A stretch of 64,000 bases of DNA from Syntrophus buswellii (GTDB taxonomy: Bacteria > Desulfobacterota > Syntrophia > Syntrophales > Syntrophaceae). Location: positions 2,418,001-2,482,000 of the forward strand of contig NZ_CP175563.1 of the NCBI RefSeq assembly GCF_046097065.1, read 5' to 3'. The position numbers were made by a program, and so were the translations under genes. Positions 45,616 to 53,502 of this stretch are shown in pieces (positions within the stretch are counted from its first letter, which is position 1; each line of letters starts with the position of its first letter). The notes beneath the pieces are model-generated. The model did no database searches. It worked only from the letters and a program-made list of their open reading frames with translations, and was not told the DNA's origin.

Positions 45616-46326
45616 TTAGTTCGCACCGGGAAAGGTCTCAATCATTCCCGCCGCACCTTCATCGGTAAGCTCCCTGGCTGTCAGCCAGCGGCCCCGCTCC
45701 TTGTAAAAGGCAAAAAGCTGGAAGATGTTTTCCATCAGCGACGTCTGGGTTTTGTCAAACTTGCCCCTCCAGATCAGTGAGCCGTCGCGGACATCGATGA
45801 GATGCAGGGCAAAGGCGACCGAGGCGGCCTGGTCCGTCCCGTAAGCGTAACCTTTGCGCTCCCGGAAACGATAAACATGGCCATACAGGATCGCATCCGC
45901 GCCCAGCTCCCGCCCGACCTTGCTCAGGGAGCCCTTCAGGGAATCCTTCAGGAAATTCGAGGAAATCCGCTGATATACCCCCTGGGTTCTTTCCGGCGGA
46001 ACGATTTCGAATTTTCCCGTCTTCTCGAGCCGCGACAGGACAACTTCCTCCACAACCCTTTCGGCTTGAGGCTCAACACTGCCGAGAGTCACAACGGCAC
46101 CGCAAACCTCGCAACGCACCGTATTGTCCACGGCGTCATCCGAATCGAGCTTCTGGATGGGGAATACGGCGATGCGGTGAACGTTGATCGGCTCATCCAA
46201 CGCATAGGTTTTCGTTGAAAGATTGTGCGGAGCGCAACCGATGAGAAATACAGACAAGATGACAGCAACCAGGAGGCAGGCAACCGCAGGCCTCCTGGCT
46301 TTCAATAGGATGAACAAAGTCCCCAT
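45616..46326 (-). CDS. Lipoprotein of unknown function within the his cluster
   Basis: A 236-aa predicted lipoprotein. A signal peptide (residues about 10-31, VACLLVAVILSVFLIGC) ends in the lipobox LIGC. The mature part has an N-terminal strand HRIAVFPIQKLDS, a CEVCG pair, and a fold like the GNA1162/CsgG-type periplasmic lipoproteins (GADAILYGHVYRFRERKG, SLIWRGKFDKTQ). Such proteins often help assemble outer-membrane complexes. The ATG at 46326 follows GGGGAGAGG. It sits between hisB (31 bases away) and hisA (110 bases away), so it is probably cotranscribed with them, although it has no link with histidine. Confidence 0.75.
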   Translation of the reverse strand: MGTLFILLKARRPAVACLLVAVILSVFLIGCAPHNLSTKTYALDEPINVHRIAVFPIQKLDSDDAVDNTVRCEVCGAVVTLGSVEPQAERVVEEVVLSRLEKTGKFEIVPPERTQGVYQRISSNFLKDSLKGSLSKVGRELGADAILYGHVYRFRERKGYAYGTDQAASVAFALHLIDVRDGSLIWRGKFDKTQTSLMENIFQLFAFYKERGRWLTARELTDEGAAGMIETFPGAN

Positions 46327-46357
46327 TTCCTCTCCCCGTGACGGCATAAATGTTAAC

Positions 46358-46951
46358 TTACAAGCAGCCTTTTGTGGATAGCACACCGGAAATCCTGTTG
46401 TCGGTGGTTACGGCCATGCTCAATGCACGGGCAAAGGCCTTGAAGATGGCTTCTGTAATGTGATGGTTATTTTCACCATAAAATACATTGATATGCAAGG
46501 TGATTCCACTATGATCTGAAAAGGACTTGAAAAATTCCTTGATCAGCTGAAGATCGAACCCTCCGGCCCTTGCACCGGGAGAAAATTCGACGCGGTACAC
46601 CAGGTAAGGCCTTCCTGAAACATCCACGGTCACGGAGCACAAGGTCTCGTCCATGGGTACGGTCGCCGTTCCATATCGGGTCATGCCGGTTTTGTCACCG
46701 ACGGCATCCTTCAATGCCTGCCCCAGGCAGATGCCCATGTCTTCCACAAGGTGGTGGTCATCGATCTCGGTATCCCCCCGGCCCTTGATCGTCAGATCAA
46801 AAAGTCCATGCCGGGCGAAGAGGGTCAGCATATGATCGAAGAATGGGACCGAGGTGTCTATGGCGGCCCGGCCGCTGCCGTCGAGATTGATTTCCACAGA
46901 GATGTCGGTCTCCGAGGTGCTTCGTTGAACCCTAGCCTGTCTTGCTGTCAT
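46358..46951 (-). CDS. hisB: Imidazoleglycerol-phosphate dehydratase
   Basis: A 197-aa monofunctional dehydratase. The Mn-binding motifs FFDHMLTLFARHG, DDHHLVEDMGI and FSDHSGITLHI, NNHHITEAIFKAFA are all present. It lacks the HisB-N phosphatase domain of enterics. The ATG at 46951 is favoured, with GTG/TTG starts four or five codons earlier possible. It follows hisG by 66 bases. Confidence 0.95.
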   Translation of the reverse strand: MTARQARVQRSTSETDISVEINLDGSGRAAIDTSVPFFDHMLTLFARHGLFDLTIKGRGDTEIDDHHLVEDMGICLGQALKDAVGDKTGMTRYGTATVPMDETLCSVTVDVSGRPYLVYRVEFSPGARAGGFDLQLIKEFFKSFSDHSGITLHINVFYGENNHHITEAIFKAFARALSMAVTTDNRISGVLSTKGCL

Positions 46952-47017
46952 TGCTCCCGTCAACACTCCTTTCCCGATCTTGCCCGTTCGTCTCCGGCCT
47001 TTCCGTTCCCCCTGCCC

Positions 47018-47893
47018 TCAAATGACCTTGTGCAGGGGATACTCGATGATCCCTTCGGCCCCGCCCTCCTGGAGCAGGGGGATCAGGTCCCTGACGGACT
47101 TCGCATCAAGGATCGTTTCAACCGCAAGCCAGTCGGTGGAATACAGGTTGGAAATCGTCGGAGCCCTCAGTGAGGGGAGCAGCTGAATCACCCGATCCAG
47201 GTTCTGCCTGGGCACGTTCATTTTGATTCCCACCTTGCCCATGGCCTGGAGGGAACCGTTCAGCAGCGTCCGGATCTGTTCGATCTTCTGACGCTTCCAG
47301 GGATCATCCCAGGCCGCCTCGTTGGCGATTAAAACCGTGTTGGTCCGCATCAGTTCATGGATGATTTTCAGGTTGTTTGCTCGAATCGTGCTCCCCGTCT
47401 CGGTGACTTCCACGACGGCATCCACCAGGCCTTCAACGACCTTGGCCTCCGTCGCCCCCCAGGAAAACTCGACGTGAACACGGATGTTTCTCTCCTTGAA
47501 GTACCGCTCCGTAAAGCTGCGCAGCTCCGTTGCGATGCGCTTTCCTTCGAGATCCTCTATCCTGGTGATCGGAGAGTCCTCCCGGACAACGAGGACCCAC
47601 CGGGCCTGCTTGGCCGATGTCTTTGAGTAGACTAGGTCCTGTATCTCCACGACATTCGAGCCGTTTTCGATGATCCAGTCCTTTCCCGTCAACCCCATGT
47701 CCAGCGTGCCGTCTTCCACGTACCGGGACATTTCCTGGGCCCTGACCAGGGTGCAGGAAAGCTCCTCGTCGTCGACATCGGGGAAGTAGCTTCGACTGTC
47801 ATAGGTGATGTGCCACCCGGCCCTTCCAAAAAGATCGACGGTTTTCGTTTCAAGGCTCCCCTTGGGTATCCCCAGCTTCAACTTATTATTCAT
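47018..47893 (-). CDS. hisG: ATP phosphoribosyltransferase, long form
   Basis: A 291-aa HisG of the long, self-contained type, with the C-terminal ACT-like regulatory domain that binds histidine, so no HisZ is needed. The first step of the pathway. Motifs: KLGIPKGSLETKTVDLF, DMGLTGKDWI and VEGLVDAVVEVTETG (PRPP loop). Its ATG overlaps the hisI stop (ATGA), so translation is coupled. Feedback inhibition by histidine is expected from the family. Confidence 0.95.
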   Translation of the reverse strand: MNNKLKLGIPKGSLETKTVDLFGRAGWHITYDSRSYFPDVDDEELSCTLVRAQEMSRYVEDGTLDMGLTGKDWIIENGSNVVEIQDLVYSKTSAKQARWVLVVREDSPITRIEDLEGKRIATELRSFTERYFKERNIRVHVEFSWGATEAKVVEGLVDAVVEVTETGSTIRANNLKIIHELMRTNTVLIANEAAWDDPWKRQKIEQIRTLLNGSLQAMGKVGIKMNVPRQNLDRVIQLLPSLRAPTISNLYSTDWLAVETILDAKSVRDLIPLLQEGGAEGIIEYPLHKVI

Positions 47894-48261
47894 TTATAGA
47901 CGTCCTCCGGATCCACCAGTCTTTCGCCGACAATTTCGACGCCCCCGGCGGTGATCTTCCTGTAGAAACAGGACCGGTAGCCCGTATGACAGGCCGCGCC
48001 GGCCTGCTCGACCTTCAGAAGAACCGTATCCTCATCGCAGTCGATCCGAATCTCCCTGACCGTCTGAAAATGACCCGATGTCTCACCCTTGATCCAGAGG
48101 CTGTTCCTGGAGCGGCTCCAATAGGATGCTTTTCCGGTCTCCAGAGTTTTAAGCCAGGCTTCACGATTCATGTACGCAAGCATCAGCACTTCGCCGGTGT
48201 CGTAATCCTGGACGATTGCAGGTATCAATCCGTTTCCTTTTTCAAAATTCGGTTCCAACAT
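47890..48261 (-). CDS. hisI: Phosphoribosyl-AMP cyclohydrolase
   Basis: A 123-aa stand-alone HisI without the HisE domain. ASYWSRSRNSLW and IDCDEDTVLLKVEQ carry the Mg and Zn ligands, with GAACHTGYRSCF the C-terminal cysteine motif. It is the first gene of the cluster hisI-hisG-hisB-lipoprotein-hisA. It diverges from the small membrane protein gene. Confidence 0.95.
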   Translation of the reverse strand: MLEPNFEKGNGLIPAIVQDYDTGEVLMLAYMNREAWLKTLETGKASYWSRSRNSLWIKGETSGHFQTVREIRIDCDEDTVLLKVEQAGAACHTGYRSCFYRKITAGGVEIVGERLVDPEDVYK

Positions 48262-48481
48262 CCTGTTTCTCCTCGCTGAATATCACCCTACACAAACGCG
48301 TTTTTAATAAAACGCATCTATTATCAAAGCAGGAAATGCTAATTTAAAAACCCCTGATGATCAAGCTTTTTTTCCATTTTCCCCCTGATTTCTCTTGACT
48401 TTCATTTTAGAGCAACCTATCTCAGAACAGATGATGCGATACAGCGCTCAGAGGCTCCAATGTCCGCTGAAAACATTTGCT

Positions 48482-48511
48482 TTGAATTCTCGGGGCCGTT
48501 TTATTTATAAT
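48482..48511 (+). promoter_or_regulatory. Promoter candidate for the 48546 gene
   Basis: TTGAAT (48482-48487), an 18-base spacer and a perfect TATAAT (48506-48511), 34 bases before the ATG, with an AAGGGAGG ribosome site in between. Confidence 0.6.
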
Positions 48512-48545
48512 GAGTCATCACATTATGTAAGGGAGGTAAACGGCG

Positions 48546-48854
48546 ATGTCACTATTGACCGGCGGCGCAATTTCGACGTTTCTTGGGTTGCTTGGGCTGA
48601 TCTTCTGGTGGTCTGATTTCGTGGCGCTCTTGAAAGGGGCCGTCCCCATATTCCTGATCCTGGGGGGTGTCCTGGCCGTCTATATCGGTTTCGATGACAT
48701 CCAGGACAAATTGAACCGCGAGCGGCAGAAGCAGGATGAAGAGCTGGCAAGGGCGCGGGATGAAATCGAGGCCGTAAAGGCCCAGACCAACCTGTATCGT
48801 GAAGAGCTGGACAGGTTGAGGGAAGGGGCTTCGAAGACATCCGCCGGGGAGTGA
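48546..48854 (+). CDS. Small membrane protein with coiled coil
   Basis: A 102-aa protein. Two hydrophobic segments (about residues 6-22 and 28-48, GLLGLIFWW and AVPIFLILGGVLAVYIGF) form a hairpin, followed by a cytoplasmic coiled coil (NRERQKQDEELARARDEIEAV onward). Excellent ribosome site GGGAGG. It lies 79 bases before the acyl-CoA synthetase gene, probably in the same transcript. No family recognised. Confidence 0.75.
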   Translation: MSLLTGGAISTFLGLLGLIFWWSDFVALLKGAVPIFLILGGVLAVYIGFDDIQDKLNRERQKQDEELARARDEIEAVKAQTNLYREELDRLREGASKTSAGE

Positions 48855-48933
48855 CTCTCTTCTGAAAACACTCAGCTGCCATGACCTGTCCTGTCGACGA
48901 AAGACATTCTTTTTCCTTACCGCCTTCTGAAAT

Positions 48934-51060
48934 ATGCACTATTTTTTTAATCCTCAGAGCATTGCCGTCTTCGGTGCAACCCCCAAAACCTTCAAGGGGG
49001 GATATGCCATTCTCAGGAATCTGATTTCGACGTTCCAGGGACGGATTTATCCCGTCAACCCCCAGCATGCAAGCATTGAAGGCATTCCCTGCTTTCCCGC
49101 TCTGGCGGACATCGAGGGACCCGTCGACCTGGTGATCCTCTTCATCGCGGCCAGGATGGTTCCCGAAGCGCTGGAGCAATGCGCCGCCAAAGGCGTCCGG
49201 GGGATTATGATCGAATCGGGCGGATTTGCGGAGACGGATGACGAGGGAAGAGCCCTTCAGCGGGCGATCTCGGAATTTGTCAGACGAACGGGAATCCGGG
49301 TTTGGGGACCGAACTGCATGGGGCTCGTGGACGGCATCAGGGGGCACATCTTCTCTTTCACGGACCCGAAGGTCCTTCCTTCCTGCCTCCTCCCCGGACC
49401 GGTGTCCCTGATTGTCCAGAGCGGCATGCTCTCCGCGGGGTTTGTCGTCGACATCTTGAGCCATGGGATCACCGGCTTCAGCAAGATCTGCTCGATCGGC
49501 AACAAGGCGGACATCCACGAAAGCGACGTCCTTGCCCATCTCCTCGAAGATCCCGACACCCGTTCCGTCGGCCTCTATCTCGAATCCTTCATTGACGGCA
49601 GACGCTTTCTGGATCTTTGCCGGAACAGCGACAAACCCGTGGTCGTCCTGAAGGGGGGAAAGAGCGAAACGGGGGCGCAGGCCGCCATCAGCCACACCGC
49701 CAGCCTGGCAGGCAATTACCGGGTTGCCGCCGGCGCGCTCGCCCATGCCGGAGTTTACGAGGCGCAGGACTTCAAGCAGCTTGTCGATTTCTGCCGGACG
49801 CTTGCCCTCCACCCCCCCCGGCGCAGCCGATCCCGGGGACGGATCGCCGTGATCACCTTCAGCGGCGCTTCGGGCATCGTGTCCTCCGATTTCATGGAAG
49901 AGCAGGGTCTTAGCGTTGCCGAGCTTTCGGAGGCAACGAAAATCCGCCTGGGCCGCCTTTTTCCCCAGTGGATGCCCGTGGCCGATCCCGTGGACATCTG
50001 GCCGGCTATCGAACAGCACAGCGGAACGGATCTCGACATCTACAGCCTCGCCCTGGAAGCGGTTCTTGACGACCCGGGTGTGGATGCCGTCCTCGTCCAT
50101 TCCTTTTCGGGATACACGCGAATCCGGCTGAACCTGGAGGAAATGTCCAGGCAGAGCCGCGCTTCCGGAAAACCCGTGCTGCTGTGGCTGCTGGGCAGGC
50201 ATGAAGAGGTCTTTCAGGCCAGGAAAAGCGCCCGCGACCTGGGGCTCCTGGTCTTTCAGGAGTTGCACCGGGCCGTGGAGTGCCTGTCCATTCTCTTTCA
50301 GCCCTCGGGAAAGCTTCCGCGGTTCGAGGGGGCTCAGCCCGTCCCGGCGCCAAGTTCAACGGGGCTTTCAGCGGATCTTTCCCGCGTCCTGGAAGATGCG
50401 GAGGGTCCCCAGGATGAGTGGACGTCCAAAAGGATTCTTCAAGCCTTCGGTATTCCATCCGTGGAAGAGGCCGTGATTGAGGATTTTTCCCGATTCGAGG
50501 GGGTGGCGGCCCGGATGGGTTTTCCCCTGGTAATGAAGGGACTGCAGCCGGGGGTTGTCCACAAGACGGAGCACGGGCTGATCGTACTGAACATCCGGAA
50601 TCCGCAGGAGGCAGGAGAAAGCTTTGAGCGGCTCATGGAGAGGATGAACGGTAACGGTTCGGTATTGCTCCAGAAGCAGGTGCAGGGGGGTGTGGAGCTG
50701 ATCCTGGGCGCCATCCGTGATCCCCAGTTCGGCCCCTGCGTCATGATCGGCGTTGGCGGAGTCCTGGCCCATCTCGTCGCCGACACCGTTTTCGCGCCCG
50801 CCCCGCTGGGCCGGGAGGAAGCGCTAGACGCCATCGGCCGGCTGCGGACCCCCCAGATTTTAGACGGCTTCCGCGGATCTGAACCTGTCGACCGGAACGT
50901 GATCGCCGCTTTTCTGGTCAACCTGGGCAACGTGATGATCGGCTGTCCCCGCATCCGGGAAATTGACATCAACCCCGTCCTTGCGACTGGAAACAGCGCT
51001 GTTGCCGTGGATGCGACGGTCGTTTTAGGCGGCCCCATTTCAAGGACAGATCACCGGTAA
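48934..51060 (+). CDS. ADP-forming acetyl/acyl-CoA synthetase, fused alpha-beta
   Basis: A 708-aa ADP-forming acyl-CoA ligase that makes ATP from acyl-CoA, an energy-conserving step in fermenters and syntrophs. Domains in order: CoA-binding Rossmann (SIAVFGATPK), ligase domains with the phospho-His in SHTASLAGN (about residue 253), then an ATP-grasp domain (SKRILQAFGIPSVEEA, GFPLVMKGLQPGVVHKTE) and the C-terminal REIDINPVL motif. The alpha and beta subunits are fused as in many deltaproteobacteria. The start at 48934 has no strong ribosome site (CTGAAAT only). The acyl-group preference is unknown. Some members of this group are protein acetyltransferases of the Pat type, but no GNAT domain is seen here. 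Confidence 0.9.
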   Translation: MHYFFNPQSIAVFGATPKTFKGGYAILRNLISTFQGRIYPVNPQHASIEGIPCFPALADIEGPVDLVILFIAARMVPEALEQCAAKGVRGIMIESGGFAETDDEGRALQRAISEFVRRTGIRVWGPNCMGLVDGIRGHIFSFTDPKVLPSCLLPGPVSLIVQSGMLSAGFVVDILSHGITGFSKICSIGNKADIHESDVLAHLLEDPDTRSVGLYLESFIDGRRFLDLCRNSDKPVVVLKGGKSETGAQAAISHTASLAGNYRVAAGALAHAGVYEAQDFKQLVDFCRTLALHPPRRSRSRGRIAVITFSGASGIVSSDFMEEQGLSVAELSEATKIRLGRLFPQWMPVADPVDIWPAIEQHSGTDLDIYSLALEAVLDDPGVDAVLVHSFSGYTRIRLNLEEMSRQSRASGKPVLLWLLGRHEEVFQARKSARDLGLLVFQELHRAVECLSILFQPSGKLPRFEGAQPVPAPSSTGLSADLSRVLEDAEGPQDEWTSKRILQAFGIPSVEEAVIEDFSRFEGVAARMGFPLVMKGLQPGVVHKTEHGLIVLNIRNPQEAGESFERLMERMNGNGSVLLQKQVQGGVELILGAIRDPQFGPCVMIGVGGVLAHLVADTVFAPAPLGREEALDAIGRLRTPQILDGFRGSEPVDRNVIAAFLVNLGNVMIGCPRIREIDINPVLATGNSAVAVDATVVLGGPISRTDHR

Positions 51061-51072
51061 GGAGAAAAAGGA

Positions 51073-51486
51073 GTGAAAGGTCCAAAAAAGGAAGTAGAGA
51101 TTGCGAGCGACCCGGCTCTTGAAGAGGGAATCAGAAAAAGCGCCGAAGGCGGCGAGCTGAGCTGCGCGGCGGCCATGCAGATCTCCGCGCAGTTCGGAGA
51201 GACTCACGGGAATCTGGGACAGAGGCTCGACGCAATGAAAATCCGCCTTGTTAAATGTCAGCTTGGGCTTTACGGCTACAAGCCCGAGAAGAAGATTGTC
51301 CAACCTGCGGCGGAAGTATCGGCGGAGTTGGAAGAGGAGATTCGAAACGCCATGAAGGGAAATTCCCTGCCCTGCATAGAGGCTTGGGCCATCGCCAAGA
51401 GAAGAAGAATCCCCAAGATGGCCGTTTCCTCGGCCTGCGAAACCCTGAAGATCAAGATCAGCCCCTGCCAGCTCGGAGCCTTTTAG
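51073..51486 (+). CDS. Unknown protein with an internally duplicated domain
   Basis: A 137-aa protein built of two similar halves. Each has LE(E)x..L.C..A..I, a helical stretch, then LK/MKI and CQLG (MKIRLVKCQLGLYGY near residue 55-69, LKIKISPCQLGAF at the end). It looks like a tandem helix-turn-helix or short helical repeat with conserved Cys pairs. It starts at GTG with GGAG. It follows the synthetase by 12 bases, likely in the same operon. Its stop overlaps the stop of the next, convergent gene by 4 bases. Function unknown. Confidence 0.65.
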   Translation: MKGPKKEVEIASDPALEEGIRKSAEGGELSCAAAMQISAQFGETHGNLGQRLDAMKIRLVKCQLGLYGYKPEKKIVQPAAEVSAELEEEIRNAMKGNSLPCIEAWAIAKRRRIPKMAVSSACETLKIKISPCQLGAF

Positions 51487-52205
51487 GGGGTCCGGCGGCC
51501 ATAATTCTCCAGGTACCGGGTGGCCACGGCAATCATGACCCGGGCGTTCTCCCGGGCATGGGCCACAATCTGCTCGACCGTCAAAGGCTCTTCCGCCAGA
51601 CCGTTTCCGTAATTGTCCACAGAGCAGAGCGCCCCATAGGCCAGGCCGAATTCCTGCGCCGTTACGGCTTCACTCGCCAGGGTCATGCCGACCAGGTCGG
51701 CAAACTGCGCGATCATGCGGATCTCGGCGCGCGTTTCCAGCCGGGGTCCCGGCATCTGGAAGTAAACCCCGTGGTTCACCGCATTCACCCCGCTTTGTTG
51801 GGCGGCTTCGAGGAGACGCCACCTCACTCCCGGATCGAGCCGCGGGGTCATATGGGCGTAGCGGTCCCGGAACATACTGGGAATGCCGGCCAGGAAAATG
51901 AAATCCTCGGGAATCATGATCGTTCCCGGCTTCCATTTTCGATGGAGGGAACCGGCCGAGTTGATGGCGACGATCTCCTTCACCCCCAGTTCGGCAAGGG
52001 CTTTCATATTGGCCCGATGATTGATCCGGTGCGGCAGGACGTATCGTTCGGGGTCTGCCCCATGCCGCGAAATAAAAGCGACTTCGTCGGAGCGCATCAC
52101 CTCCGCAGGGCCGTATTCCGTCTCAATGAGCGCCTCCCGGAGATTTCCGAAAAGCTCGCCGCCCCGCGGGATGACCGTCCCGGAAAGAATTCCCAAAGGC
52201 CGCAT
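51483..52205 (-). CDS. MTAP/PNP-family 6-oxopurine or methylthioinosine phosphorylase
   Basis: A 240-aa purine nucleoside phosphorylase of the MTAP family: GILSGTVIPRGGEL, LPHRINHRANMKAL, INSAGSLHRKW (substrate-binding region), QMPGPRLETRAEIRM and MTLASEAVTAQEFGL. It salvages the purine from 5'-methylthio- or 6-oxopurine nucleosides with phosphate. The Ser/His near the purine pocket point to a methylthioinosine or 6-oxopurine substrate, but this is tentative. The ATG at 52205 follows GAGGAG; an upstream ATG four codons earlier is possible. Confidence 0.82.
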   Translation of the reverse strand: MRPLGILSGTVIPRGGELFGNLREALIETEYGPAEVMRSDEVAFISRHGADPERYVLPHRINHRANMKALAELGVKEIVAINSAGSLHRKWKPGTIMIPEDFIFLAGIPSMFRDRYAHMTPRLDPGVRWRLLEAAQQSGVNAVNHGVYFQMPGPRLETRAEIRMIAQFADLVGMTLASEAVTAQEFGLAYGALCSVDNYGNGLAEEPLTVEQIVAHARENARVMIAVATRYLENYGRRTP

Positions 52206-52379
52206 CCGTCTCCTCATCCCCCTTTCCCTGCAATCACTGCCCCCCTATAACAGATCGCCTTCCTCCTGTCAAAAGCGCCGGATCTTTTCCCCGGCTCCGC
52301 CCTGAAAATGCCATTGACATCCCTCGGGAGGATATGACATAGATACAGGAAATTTAAATCTGACAGGGAGGGTCTCTCC

Positions 52380-52712
52380 ATGAGTACGCAGGAACCAGTG
52401 GTACATGTCTCCGATGCGAATTTCGAGGCGGAAATCATCAAATCAGATAAACCGGCCCTGGTTGATTTCTGGGCAACCTGGTGCGGGCCCTGCCGGGCCA
52501 TCGGTCCCCTGGTGGAAGAACTTGCCGAAGCCTACAAGGACAAGGTGAAGATATCAAAGCTCAACGTGGACGAAAACCCGAAAACCGCCGCAGATTTCGG
52601 GGTGCGCAGCATCCCGACGCTGATGCTTTTCAAGGAAGGCAAGGTGATGGACACCCTGGTCGGGGTCGTTTCGCGGGAACGGCTGGAAGAATTCATCAAT
52701 CAGAGCCTCTAA
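52380..52712 (+). CDS. trxA: Thioredoxin
   Basis: A 110-aa thioredoxin with the canonical active site WATWCGPCRAIGP (Cys pair at residues about 35 and 38) and the cis-Pro loop SIPTLMLFKEG. Cytoplasmic disulfide reductase. The start follows AGGGAGGG. Its TAA overlaps the ATG of the bamD-like gene (TAATG), so the two are coupled. Confidence 0.97.
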   Translation: MSTQEPVVHVSDANFEAEIIKSDKPALVDFWATWCGPCRAIGPLVEELAEAYKDKVKISKLNVDENPKTAADFGVRSIPTLMLFKEGKVMDTLVGVVSRERLEEFINQSL

Positions 52713-53449
52713 TGGCCCGGCGCAAGACCATAAAGCCCATGACTCACAGAACCCCTTACCTTCGCTTCCTGATCGCTGTCCTTTCCTGGATCCTGATCCT
52801 CTCTCTTTCGACAGGCTGTCAGTTGTTCAGGAAGTCGGACATGACCCGGGGGACCCCCGAGGGCCTTTACAAGAAAGGATATACCGACTACCAGAACGGC
52901 CGGTACAAAAAGGCTATTCAATCCTTTGAACGGCTCCGGGACGAGCATCCCATGAGCGAACTGGCCATTCTGGCCAAGCTGGGAATCGGAGACGCCCATT
53001 ACAGCGACAAGTCCTATGCGGAAGCGGAAGCCGCCTACGGCGACTTCATTTACCTTCATCCCACGAACGAGAACATCCCCTATGTGATGTACCAGATAGG
53101 GATGTGCCATTACGAGCAGATTCTGTCCATTGACCGCGACCAGACCGAAGCCCGGAGAGCGGCCAAGGAATTCGAAAAGCTTCTGCTGCGCTTCCCGGAC
53201 AGCAAATTCTCCCTGATGGCGGAGAAAATGCTCAGGGAATGCCGCATCAGGCTCGCTGAACATGAGTTTTACGTGGGGGAATTCTATTTCAAGCAGAAGA
53301 ATTATCCGTCGGCGCTTATGCGCTTCGAAACCATAACCCGGGAATATGCGGGCCTGGGCCTGGATTACAAAACGTCCGTCTACATTGAGGAAACAAAAAA
53401 GCTGATGGAGCTCGAAGAGTCCAAAAAGAAGAAAGCCGATAAGAAATAA
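52712..53449 (+). CDS. bamD: Outer-membrane assembly lipoprotein BamD-like
   Basis: A 245-aa lipoprotein. The signal peptide (about residues 15-33, LRFLIAVLSWILILS) ends in the lipobox LSTGC. TPR-like repeats follow (GLYKKGYTDYQNGRYKKAI, AKLGIGDAHYSDKSYAEA, GEFYFKQKNYPSALMRF), as in BamD/YfiO. It would help fold outer-membrane beta-barrels with BamA. The ATG at 52712 overlaps the trxA stop; an internal ATG ten codons later is the alternative. The tail is Lys-rich. Confidence 0.9.
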   Translation: MARRKTIKPMTHRTPYLRFLIAVLSWILILSLSTGCQLFRKSDMTRGTPEGLYKKGYTDYQNGRYKKAIQSFERLRDEHPMSELAILAKLGIGDAHYSDKSYAEAEAAYGDFIYLHPTNENIPYVMYQIGMCHYEQILSIDRDQTEARRAAKEFEKLLLRFPDSKFSLMAEKMLRECRIRLAEHEFYVGEFYFKQKNYPSALMRFETITREYAGLGLDYKTSVYIEETKKLMELEESKKKKADKK

Positions 53450-53502
53450 GGATTCTCCGATCGTTCATCCAGCGGCCTCGCCGCGGGGGAATGGCCCCCC
53501 GC

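Noticed and set aside
48523..50268. A 581-codon minus-strand ORF
   Set aside because: Antisense to the acyl-CoA synthetase, whose domains are clear. The minus frame has low-complexity composition and no motifs.
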